The translations under genes and the position numbers were made by a program. The notes below the pieces were generated by a model that saw only the letters and a list, made by a program, of their open reading frames with translations, searched no databases and was not told where the DNA came from. From Chitinophagia bacterium (lineage in GTDB: Bacteria > Bacteroidota > Bacteroidia > Chitinophagales > Chitinophagaceae), in assembly GCA_010027295.1 (NCBI GenBank), contig RGVM01000158.1:1-6488 (forward strand): a stretch of DNA of 6,488 nucleotides. The letters run 5' to 3'. This document shows, piece after piece, positions 1 to 5,013 of the stretch. The number at the start of each line of letters is the position of its first letter. Position 1 is the stretch's first letter.

Positions 1-18
1 CTGAAAATCCCCGCATCC

Positions 19-1083
19 ATGCTCGACTCCATGCTCCCCGGATGGGGACACCGCCCATCCGCCTTCCCGCTCATCGTGATCCTGTCGATCGCACTGGCCG
101 TTTCATCCTGTCGAAAATCGGAGAATCCCAACCCCAACCCGCCGGGTCCGACACCTGTTACCATCACACCGCCGCCCGACCTGGGCTTCTACGTCGTCGG
201 CTACATGCCGTCCTACCGTGATCCCGACGCCATCCCCGACCAAAAGTTCCGGATGTGCAACGTTGTCAACTACGCATTCGCCGCCGTCGCCTCGTCGGGA
301 GACATCACCATCGCCAACCCCGGGAGGCTCACTGTCGTAGCCGACAAGGCCCGCCGCAACGGGGCGAAGGCCTTCCTCTCCATCAACGGCAGCACGGCCA
401 ACTGGGCCCAGATGGCCTCCACGGCTGCCGGCCGCAACTACTTCATCCGTCAGGTCATGGGCGCCCTTCGGGCCAACAACCTGAACGGCGTCGACATCGA
501 CTGGGAGTTCCCGTCCACCGCCGACGGCACATCCGCCACCTTCACGTCCCTCATGCAGGAACTCGGCGACAGCTGCCACGTGAACGCGAAATGCAAGTAC
601 GCCGGCTCCTACCGAGACGCCATCACCGCCGAACTCCTGCAGGGCGACAAGGTCGACTTCTACAATATCATGGCATACGACGACTTCAGCACCACCGCCC
701 CCTTCCGTCAGCATAGCGACTTCACCCTCGCACAGACCAGCCTCAACTACTGGGTCAACACCCGAGGCATGCCCCGCAAGAGGGCCATCCTCGGCCTGCC
801 TGCCTATGGCCGGCCCAGCGGCATCACCCAGACGGGCACCACCCTCGCCTATTCCGCCATCCTCGCCCAGAACGGTAGCCCCCTCTCCGACAGCGCCACC
901 GTCAGTGTTACGGGCTTCAACAGCTACACCATCTACTACAACGGCCAACCCACGATCAAACGCAAGTCCATGCTCGCCAAATCCCTCGCCAACGGTATCA
1001 TGCTCTGGGAAAAGGGACAGGATGCCAACGACGCCTACTCCCTCCTCAAGGCCGCCTGTGACACCCTGGGACGGTCGTATTGA
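19..1083 (+). CDS. Family 18 glycoside hydrolase (chitinase-like), predicted lipoprotein
   Basis: Predicted secreted GH18 enzyme that would cleave beta-1,4-linked N-acetylglucosamine chains (chitin, chitooligosaccharides or N-glycan cores) by substrate-assisted catalysis. Residues 14-30 form a hydrophobic signal ending in lipobox VSSC with Cys31 as the lipidation site, followed by an Asn/Pro-rich tether to about residue 54. The TIM barrel then shows the usual GH18 landmarks: a KAFLSINGS strand (SxGG-like), the catalytic strand NGVDIDWE at 156-163 with acid Glu163, YNIMAYD at 215-221, a LGLPAYGRP strand, and GIMLWEKGQD near the end with Trp330. The first Asp of the DxxDxDxE motif is Asn156, which is unusual. 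At 354 residues it is a single catalytic domain with no visible carbohydrate-binding module. The frame is open to the window edge, so the true start could lie upstream; Met5 (base 31) is an alternative. Family assignment is secure, substrate is not. Confidence 0.9.
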   Translation: MLDSMLPGWGHRPSAFPLIVILSIALAVSSCRKSENPNPNPPGPTPVTITPPPDLGFYVVGYMPSYRDPDAIPDQKFRMCNVVNYAFAAVASSGDITIANPGRLTVVADKARRNGAKAFLSINGSTANWAQMASTAAGRNYFIRQVMGALRANNLNGVDIDWEFPSTADGTSATFTSLMQELGDSCHVNAKCKYAGSYRDAITAELLQGDKVDFYNIMAYDDFSTTAPFRQHSDFTLAQTSLNYWVNTRGMPRKRAILGLPAYGRPSGITQTGTTLAYSAILAQNGSPLSDSATVSVTGFNSYTIYYNGQPTIKRKSMLAKSLANGIMLWEKGQDANDAYSLLKAACDTLGRSY

Positions 1084-1135
1084 AAAAAAATGCCCCCTCC
1101 TAAATATTCTGAAAATGAATAGTTTGCGACAATTT

Positions 1136-1163
1136 GTTTAATTTTATGATAAAATGATTAAAC
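1136..1163. repeat. AT-rich inverted repeat (first of a tandem pair)
   Basis: The arms GTTTAAT (1136-1142) and ATTAAAC (1157-1163) are exact reverse complements. Nested inside is a second exact dyad, ATTTTAT-G-ATAAAAT (1141-1155), whose centre is offset by about 1.5 bases. As RNA this folds as a bulged AT-rich hairpin of modest stability. As DNA it looks like an operator. It could bind a regulator, form part of a weak terminator with the next dyad, or be incidental in AT-rich DNA. Confidence 0.5.
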
Positions 1164-1166
1164 AGA

Positions 1167-1200
1167 ATTACAACTTTCCCTACCTTAGGGTCGTTGTAAT
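1167..1200. terminator. Strong stem-loop between GH18 gene and small ORF
   Basis: The outer arms ATTACAAC (1167-1174) and GTTGTAAT (1193-1200) are perfect complements. After a 3/2-base internal loop, the inner arms CCCTA (1178-1182) and TAGGG (1186-1190) close on a three-base loop. This gives 13 base pairs in 34 bases, well beyond the background of this window. No T-run follows on the plus strand. On the minus strand the hairpin is followed by a T-rich stretch, so it could end minus-strand transcripts from the 1442-4923 operon. It could also be an operator or a leader structure, ending 18 bases before the small ORF at 1219. The structure is clear; the terminator role is a guess. Confidence 0.45.
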
Positions 1201-1218
1201 ACTTCAAGACAACTCGTC

Positions 1219-1416
1219 ATGTTAACCAGAATGATCGTCCCGGACGCCTCCCTCGAGGCATATGGCAGCCCAAAGCAATTGAATCCCATCATTGCGACAA
1301 CGATCGATGAGTCGGGAGAATATCTGCAGAAGGAGGCTTCCTCATCAAAGAAGGCTTCTCGTCTGGAAGAGCTCCCCTCCTGGGAGTACTTCCTCAACGA
1401 GCTCGAATTCGAGTGA
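1219..1416 (+). CDS. Hypothetical 65-residue ORF, doubtful
   Basis: I do not recognise this ORF. It runs 65 codons from ATG 1219 (alternative ATG 1231) to TGA 1414-1416. It encodes a soluble, charged peptide with no signal sequence, membrane segment or cysteine. A Ser/Lys-rich middle (KEASSSKKAS, about residues 38-47) is followed by an acidic, aromatic tail ending LNELEFE. It follows the 1167-1200 stem-loop and ends 25 bases before the convergent minus-strand gene. Against it: no detectable promoter or ribosome site, a longer antisense ORF across the same bases, and several small palindromes inside that suggest the DNA or RNA structure may matter more than the peptide. It could be a real small protein, a gene remnant or chance. 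Confidence 0.3.
   Translation: MLTRMIVPDASLEAYGSPKQLNPIIATTIDESGEYLQKEASSSKKASRLEELPSWEYFLNELEFE
1365..1393. repeat. Hairpin-forming inverted repeat inside the small ORF
   Basis: GGAAG (1365-1369) pairs with CTTCC (1389-1393), and CTCCC (1372-1376) pairs with GGGAG (1382-1386) around a five-base loop. Between them lie one G-T wobble and one A-A mismatch. Two further small palindromes lie just upstream: GAGG-CTT-CCTC at 1333-1343 and AGAAG-G-CTTCT at 1349-1359. The cluster sits where the plus-strand ORF and the minus-strand operon converge, so a bidirectional terminator or structured 3' end is possible. There is no T-tract. Confidence 0.4.
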
Positions 1417-1438
1417 GCCGGAATCAAGCCTTGCAAGG
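1402..1438. repeat. Two perfect palindromes between convergent gene ends
   Basis: CTCGAATTCGAG (1402-1413) is a perfect 12-base palindrome covering the last codons of the small ORF up to its stop. CCTTGCAAGG (1429-1438) is a perfect 10-base palindrome in the 25-base gap before the stop codon of the minus-strand gene. Neither has a loop, so they are better read as DNA-level palindromes than as stable RNA hairpins. Confidence 0.4.
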
Positions 1439-1441
1439 TCT

Positions 1442-2323
1442 TCAAGAGGGCCAGTGCAGGCGCATCTTGCCTCGCAGGAACGCTACGCTCCGCTCCAGCT
1501 GTTCCATCCCGTCCACCCCGTCCTCGATGCTGATCCATCCGTCGAAGCTGGCTTTTCGAAGTCTTGAGAAGATGGCGTCGTAATCGTTCAGTCCCTTCCC
1601 GATTTCCCCGTGGCTGAGCCTTCGTGCATAGCCTTCCGCCCCGCCTTCCTCCTTCCTCAAATCCTCCAGTGTGCCGTACTTCAGGTAGCGGTCGCTCGCG
1701 TGCATGGTGACAACGCGGTCGACCACCCTGTCGAGCAGCTCGAGGGGGTCTTCGCCGGCGAGATAGGTATTGCTGGGGTCGTAGTTGACTCCGAAATGTG
1801 GATCGCGAATGCGGTCCACGAGGGCACAGAACACGTCCATCCGCTGGGCGAACTCCGGCCAGGTCCAGAAGTCATCCTTGTAATGGTTCTCGATGATGAG
1901 TGTAACGCCGCGTTCGGCGGCGAAGGGCAGGCAGGCCCGGATGCATTCCTCCGCATAGCCGATGCCCTCTTCGATGGACAGTTCCGGCCGGCGTTGTCCC
2001 GAGAGCACGCGGCAGTATGAGCCTCCCAGCGCCTCCGTCATTTCGATCCAATATCGCTGTCGTTCCACCTGCTGGCCGCGGAATACCGGGTCGGGATGGG
2101 TGAAGTCGGGCGAGCAGCAGACCATGGGAATGCATTTCCCCAGGTCTTCCACCTCTTTCCGGAAGCCGGCCCAGTTGCCGCGGTCCTGCAGGAATCCGGC
2201 ATACCATTCGAGTCCGTCGATGTCGAGCTTCGAGGCCAGGCGTATCCATTCGGAGAGCTTCATCGATCCGTCCTTGCAAAGGGCCTGCATGAAGGCCTTG
2301 GGGAATGCGGCGAGTCGGGGCAT
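1442..2323 (-). CDS. Sugar phosphate isomerase/epimerase family TIM-barrel protein
   Basis: Predicted cytoplasmic metal-dependent isomerase or epimerase of the xylose-isomerase-like / AP-endonuclease-2 TIM-barrel superfamily (Pfam AP_endonuc_2), whose members act on keto-sugars, inosose or related polyols. With the start at 2323 it is 293 residues. The metal-binding set typical of the family is visible: Glu145 in IENH, Asp182 in NYDPSN, His208 in TMHASD and Glu267 in SIEDG, with His147 and His238 (HGEIGKG) as likely substrate contacts. ATG 2323 is preferred because MPRLAAFPKAF matches the usual start of the barrel; the frame runs upstream only to a GTG at 2404 through unstructured sequence. 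It is the last gene of the minus-strand operon, 84 bases after the short-chain dehydrogenase. Residues and length look intact. Substrate is unknown; a ketose 3-epimerase or keto-sugar isomerase is plausible from context. Confidence 0.87.
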   Translation of the reverse strand: MPRLAAFPKAFMQALCKDGSMKLSEWIRLASKLDIDGLEWYAGFLQDRGNWAGFRKEVEDLGKCIPMVCCSPDFTHPDPVFRGQQVERQRYWIEMTEALGGSYCRVLSGQRRPELSIEEGIGYAEECIRACLPFAAERGVTLIIENHYKDDFWTWPEFAQRMDVFCALVDRIRDPHFGVNYDPSNTYLAGEDPLELLDRVVDRVVTMHASDRYLKYGTLEDLRKEEGGAEGYARRLSHGEIGKGLNDYDAIFSRLRKASFDGWISIEDGVDGMEQLERSVAFLRGKMRLHWPS

Positions 2324-2369
2324 GTCGGATACGTTGGTTGATGTGGAGGTTCGGTTCGATGCTTCCGCA

Positions 2370-2382
2370 CGGAACAGTTCCG
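2370..2382. repeat. 13-base dyad in the SDR-isomerase gap
   Basis: CGGAAC-A-GTTCCG is a perfect dyad with a single central base. It lies in the 84-base gap between the SDR stop and the isomerase start, the only sizeable gap inside the operon. A one-base centre makes it a better protein-binding site than an RNA hairpin. I see no convincing internal promoter beside it. Confidence 0.35.
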
Positions 2383-2407
2383 ATGGGCAACAAATAAGGC
2401 GCACAGA

Positions 2408-3208
2408 TCACTTTCGTGTTGGGATGGTACTCGCATCCTTCGGAGGGTTTCGCCCGATGAACGGATACTGTTCCAGTTCCAATACCTGTCCGCTGACGGG
2501 CCCGATCTCGTCTTCCAGCCAGGGGATGGCGGCGGCGGCGATCTCTTCGGGGCGCAGGATCCGACCGGCAGGGGCGTAGGCTGCCGGCAGGTCGCGGTAC
2601 CAGTCGTCGGGTAGTCCGTGCGCCCGCTTGCGCTGCACTTCCTTTTCCGTCAGCACCCAGCCGGGGTTGATCTGGTTCACCCTGACACCATTCTCGCGGA
2701 AGAGGGTGTCGCCGAGGTTTCGGGTGAGGGTCATGAGTGCCCCCTTGCTGACACTGTAGGCTAGCAGGTCGGGCTCGCCGCTGTAGGCGTTGACGGAGCC
2801 AATGTTCAAGACAGAACCATGCGTGGCCGTAAGCTGCGGCAAGGCTGCCTGTATGAGCAGGAAGGGTGCGATGGTGTTGACCTCCAGCAGGCGTCGCAGA
2901 AAGGCGGCGTCGGTCGTATGGATATTGGAGGACGCGACGATGGCGGCGTTGTTGACAACCGCATCCAGCCGTCCGAAGCACTCCACCGCCAGATCGACCA
3001 GCCGCTGGCAGAGTCCCGGCTCCGAAAGGTCGCCGACGAGCAGGGCGGCCTTGTCGGCACCCAGCGATGCGACGACCTCGAGGCCCCGTTCCTCCTCCAG
3101 TCCGTGCACGACGACGCGTGCACCCTCTTGCACACAGCGGTTGGCAATGGCCTTCCCGATGCCCATCGTGCTGCCGGTGACGATGGCTACCTTCCCTTGA
3201 AGCCTCAT
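2408..3208 (-). CDS. Short-chain dehydrogenase/reductase (classical SDR)
   Basis: Predicted cytoplasmic NAD(P)-dependent oxidoreductase acting on a hydroxyl/keto group, probably of a sugar or sugar acid. It is 266 residues with the full classical SDR set: cofactor motif TGSTMGIG at 11-18, NNAA at 86-89, Asn111, catalytic Ser138, Tyr151 and Lys155 (YSVSK), and INPGWV around 180-185. The region after the first Rossmann turn carries His35 and a Glu-rich stretch rather than a clear Asp or basic residue, so cofactor choice is uncertain. ATG 3206-3208 overlaps the present dehydrogenase stop by four bases (ATGA). Had the dehydrogenase kept its ancestral frame, the gap would be one base. Either spacing implies one transcript and translational coupling. 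The C-terminal tail after about residue 250 (Pro/Thr/Lys-rich) is slightly longer than usual. Family is certain, substrate is not. Confidence 0.93.
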   Translation of the reverse strand: MRLQGKVAIVTGSTMGIGKAIANRCVQEGARVVVHGLEEERGLEVVASLGADKAALLVGDLSEPGLCQRLVDLAVECFGRLDAVVNNAAIVASSNIHTTDAAFLRRLLEVNTIAPFLLIQAALPQLTATHGSVLNIGSVNAYSGEPDLLAYSVSKGALMTLTRNLGDTLFRENGVRVNQINPGWVLTEKEVQRKRAHGLPDDWYRDLPAAYAPAGRILRPEEIAAAAIPWLEDEIGPVSGQVLELEQYPFIGRNPPKDASTIPTRK

Positions 3209-4212
3209 GTCATGCGGGTTTGAGCACGCTCTTTACGACATCCCCCGGAGATCGGCCAGACGCCTCCGATGATGGGCCTCACGTCGAGGGTGCCGGCATC
3301 CATCAGGGCGATGACGCGCTCCCATACGGGCCAGTTGTGGCTGAAGCTGCCCTGCAAGGTGACGTTCTTCTGCACCAGTTTGTCCAGGGAGTAGCCCAGG
3401 GGCTGTGGACCCCATCCGACCTTGGTGATCTGTCCGTTCGGACGCACCCAATCGAGTGCGAGGGAGAGGGTGGAACTGTGCCCGGCCGCGTCGATGACGA
3501 TATCGGCGCCGAGACCGTCTCGCTCCCTCACCCATGCGGATGCGTCGCCGACGATGCCCGTGCATCCATACTGCCCGGCGATGGCCAGGCGTCCCTGATC
3601 GGCAGCCAGGCCGACGACGGCTACTTCCGCCCCACAGAGACGGGCCACGGCGGCACAAAGGATGCCGATGGTGCCCGGACCTATCACGATCGCACGGTCG
3701 CCCGGACGTATCCGGGAGTTGACGGCCACGGCATTGAAGGCGACGGAACAGGGCTCCGTCAGACAGGCCTGTTCGAATGGAAGCCTGTCGGGCACCCGGT
3801 GCAGGCAACGCGCCGGCACACGCACATACCGGGTCATCGCGCCGTTCACCCCATAGCCGAAGCCCTTGCGTGTGGGGTCGAGGTTGTACAGGCCGGCCCG
3901 GCTCATGGGGTTGTCGGGATCGATCACGGCGGCCGTCTCGCTGACGACACGGTCGCCCTCCTTCCATCCTTTCACCCGGGCGCCGATTTCGGCCACGGTA
4001 CCGCCGAACTCATGGCCAAGGACGACGGGATAGTTCACATGCCAGCTATGGTCGGCCGTCCACTGGTGCAGGTCGCTTCCGCAGACACCCACGTTGGCCA
4101 CTTCCAGGAGCACGTCCTCATCGCCGATCTCCGGGACGGCCACCTCCCTAAGCTCGACGGAATGCCTGGCGGAGGCATAGTTGACGACGGCAGGCTGCAG
4201 CTTTGGATTCAT
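3205..4212 (-). CDS. Zinc-type medium-chain alcohol dehydrogenase, sugar/polyol type, altered C-terminus
   Basis: Predicted NAD(P)-dependent polyol or sugar-acid dehydrogenase of the medium-chain zinc family (threonine / L-iditol dehydrogenase-like). Catalytic zinc ligands are present: Cys44 in VCGSD, His67 and Glu68 in GHEFGG, and Glu153 in TEPCSVA. The Rossmann loop is GPGTIG at 178-183. The structural-zinc lobe at 98-112 aligns residue for residue with the CxxCxxC-N7-C lobe of relatives, but the four cysteines are Asp98, Asn101, Ser104 and Asp112, so no structural zinc is expected. After WPIS (319-322) the expected C-terminal helix is missing and the frame is wrong. The adjacent frame encodes DVVKSVLKPA followed by a stop, the usual family ending. 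This points to a short deletion near 3240-3247. The gene follows its upstream neighbour by 18 bases after an A-rich leader and overlaps the SDR start. The enzyme may still fold, since only the last 13 residues or so differ. Confidence 0.9.
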   Translation of the reverse strand: MNPKLQPAVVNYASARHSVELREVAVPEIGDEDVLLEVANVGVCGSDLHQWTADHSWHVNYPVVLGHEFGGTVAEIGARVKGWKEGDRVVSETAAVIDPDNPMSRAGLYNLDPTRKGFGYGVNGAMTRYVRVPARCLHRVPDRLPFEQACLTEPCSVAFNAVAVNSRIRPGDRAIVIGPGTIGILCAAVARLCGAEVAVVGLAADQGRLAIAGQYGCTGIVGDASAWVRERDGLGADIVIDAAGHSSTLSLALDWVRPNGQITKVGWGPQPLGYSLDKLVQKNVTLQGSFSHNWPVWERVIALMDAGTLDVRPIIGGVWPISGGCRKERAQTRMT

Positions 4213-4230
4213 ATTTGTTTTTTAACGGAG

Positions 4231-4923
4231 TCACACGTCCCCATACGCGTGGATACGCTCGCAGATCAGCCGTAGCGAGGCCTCCAGGTCCCCGTCGGCC
4301 GTGCGGAAGGCATCCGCGTCGATGGTCAGCGGGGCCCCCAGCACGACGAGCGGTGCGCCATAGGCCGGGCACTGGATGGCCTGTTCCAGACTCAGTCCGC
4401 CGACAGCCTGCACGGGCACACGCACCGCCTGTACTACTTCGCGCAACTGATCTAGCGGGCTCGGCATCCGATGCCCCTGGGCCGCGATGCCGCGTCGCTC
4501 GTCGTAGCCAATGTGGTGGATGATGAAGTCGCAGCCCAGGTCTTCCAGCCAGCGGGCGCCCTCGACCATGTCGGGACAGATCATGTTGTCACCCATCACG
4601 GCGACGCCATAGTCCTTTCCGGCCTGCACCACGCATTTCACCGTCTCGGCATGGGCACGGGCCATGACCACCACATGGGTGGCTCCCGCCTTGGCCATCA
4701 TCTCGGCCTCCAGATAGCCGCCGTCCATCGTCTTGAGGTCGGCCACGATGGGCACCCGCGGGAAAGCCTCTCGTAGCTTTCGGACGCCATGCAGTCCCTC
4801 CGCCAGGATCAGCGGCGTGCCGGCCTCCAGCCAGTCGACGCCGGCCCGCAGCGCGAGGGCGGCCGTCTCGAGCGCCTCGTCGATGGACGTGAGGTCCAAT
4901 GAAATCTGGACGATGGGTTTCAT
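4231..4923 (-). CDS. OMP-decarboxylase-superfamily enzyme, 3-hexulose-6-phosphate synthase-like
   Basis: Predicted cytoplasmic TIM-barrel enzyme of the superfamily holding 3-hexulose-6-phosphate synthase and 3-keto-L-gulonate-6-phosphate decarboxylase, which make a metal-stabilised enediolate intermediate. At 230 residues it is full length. The conserved set is visible: Asp10 (SLDL), Glu33 (EAGTPLI), and the DLKTMD motif with Asp62, Lys64 and Asp67. Asp112 and the HIGYD segment at 137-141 resemble the synthase branch; the decarboxylase branch has Glu and an HRxRD segment at those places. AVGGL (173-177) is the phosphate-binding region. ATG 4923 is chosen over a start at 5004 because barrel strand 1 begins at MKPIVQISLDL and the extension covers the promoter region. 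It is first in the minus-strand operon. No hexuloisomerase partner is visible, so the true substrate may be another keto-sugar phosphate. Confidence 0.87.
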   Translation of the reverse strand: MKPIVQISLDLTSIDEALETAALALRAGVDWLEAGTPLILAEGLHGVRKLREAFPRVPIVADLKTMDGGYLEAEMMAKAGATHVVVMARAHAETVKCVVQAGKDYGVAVMGDNMICPDMVEGARWLEDLGCDFIIHHIGYDERRGIAAQGHRMPSPLDQLREVVQAVRVPVQAVGGLSLEQAIQCPAYGAPLVVLGAPLTIDADAFRTADGDLEASLRLICERIHAYGDV

Positions 4924-4960
4924 GAAAGTGGATTGTGGATGGGTGGCTGGTTTCCTTTTA

Positions 4961-4978
4961 TTGCGTAATTTATCGCAA
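4961..4978. promoter_or_regulatory. Candidate operator between divergent genes
   Basis: TTGCG (4961-4965) and CGCAA (4974-4978) are exact inverted arms around an eight-base AT-only centre. The site overlaps the -7 element proposed for the minus-strand operon and lies about 35 bases before the divergent DUF1080 start. That position would let one regulator control both directions. No regulator gene is present in the window. Confidence 0.4.
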
Positions 4979-5004
4979 AATAGATTCCACCCACCGCAGA
5001 ACAA
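4976..5004 (-). promoter_or_regulatory. Candidate Bacteroidota-type promoter of the minus-strand operon
   Basis: On the minus strand, TTG (5002-5004) is followed after exactly 19 bases by TATTTTG (4976-4982), which ends about 52 bases before the operon's first ATG at 4923. The Bacteroidota consensus is TTG, 19-21 bases, TAnnTTTG; this copy is one base short in the n positions. It is the best promoter-like match I found and supports the shorter 4923 start. No equally good match is seen on the plus strand for the divergent gene; TAATTTAT at 4966-4973 is a partial match without a TTG box. Confidence 0.45.
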
Positions 5005-5013
5005 GCCCTCTGT

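Larger units (their letters stand above)
1084..1218. other. AT-rich intergenic region after the GH18 gene
   Basis: This stretch is visibly AT-rich against GC-rich flanks and holds no convincing gene. It contains two inverted repeats side by side (1136-1163 and 1167-1200), described separately. A run of A residues follows the GH18 stop directly, but no GC-rich hairpin with a T-tract follows it. I found no good match to the Bacteroidota TTG / TAnnTTTG promoter. The nearest -7-like strings are TAATTTTA at 1139-1146 and TACCTTAG at 1181-1188, and neither has a spaced TTG box. Confidence 0.6.

Noticed and set aside
103..948. 281-codon minus-strand ORF opposite the GH18 gene
   Set aside because: Low-complexity Gly/Val/Ala/Glu translation without domain motifs; it is the antisense shadow of a GC-rich gene whose plus-strand product has clear GH18 motifs.
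1219..1416. Small ORF as a RiPP precursor or toxin/antitoxin
   Set aside because: No Cys or Gly-Gly leader motif, no maturation enzyme or partner gene beside it, and no similarity I recognise.
2324..2404. Upstream GTG start for the isomerase-family protein
   Set aside because: It would add 27 residues rich in Ser/Thr/Arg/Asn with no family counterpart; the barrel begins at MPRLAAFPKAF from ATG 2323.
1872..2981. 369-codon minus-strand ORF across the SDR and isomerase genes
   Set aside because: It is an alternate frame of the same strand, rich in Arg/Pro/His, with no motifs; the overlapping SDR and isomerase frames have complete active sites.
3220..4275. 351-codon plus-strand ORF opposite the zinc dehydrogenase
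   Set aside because: Longer than the real gene but only an antisense shadow; its translation has no family motifs, while the minus strand carries the catalytic zinc ligands and the Rossmann motif.
4231..4923. Assignment as 3-keto-L-gulonate-6-phosphate decarboxylase (UlaD/SgbH)
   Set aside because: Residues that separate the branches favour the synthase side (Asp112, HIGYD in place of HRxRD), and there are no other ascorbate-pathway genes nearby. Not excluded completely.
4924..5004. Upstream start for the hexulose-phosphate-synthase-like gene
   Set aside because: The extension covers the candidate promoter and operator, and the family's first strand begins right after ATG 4923.
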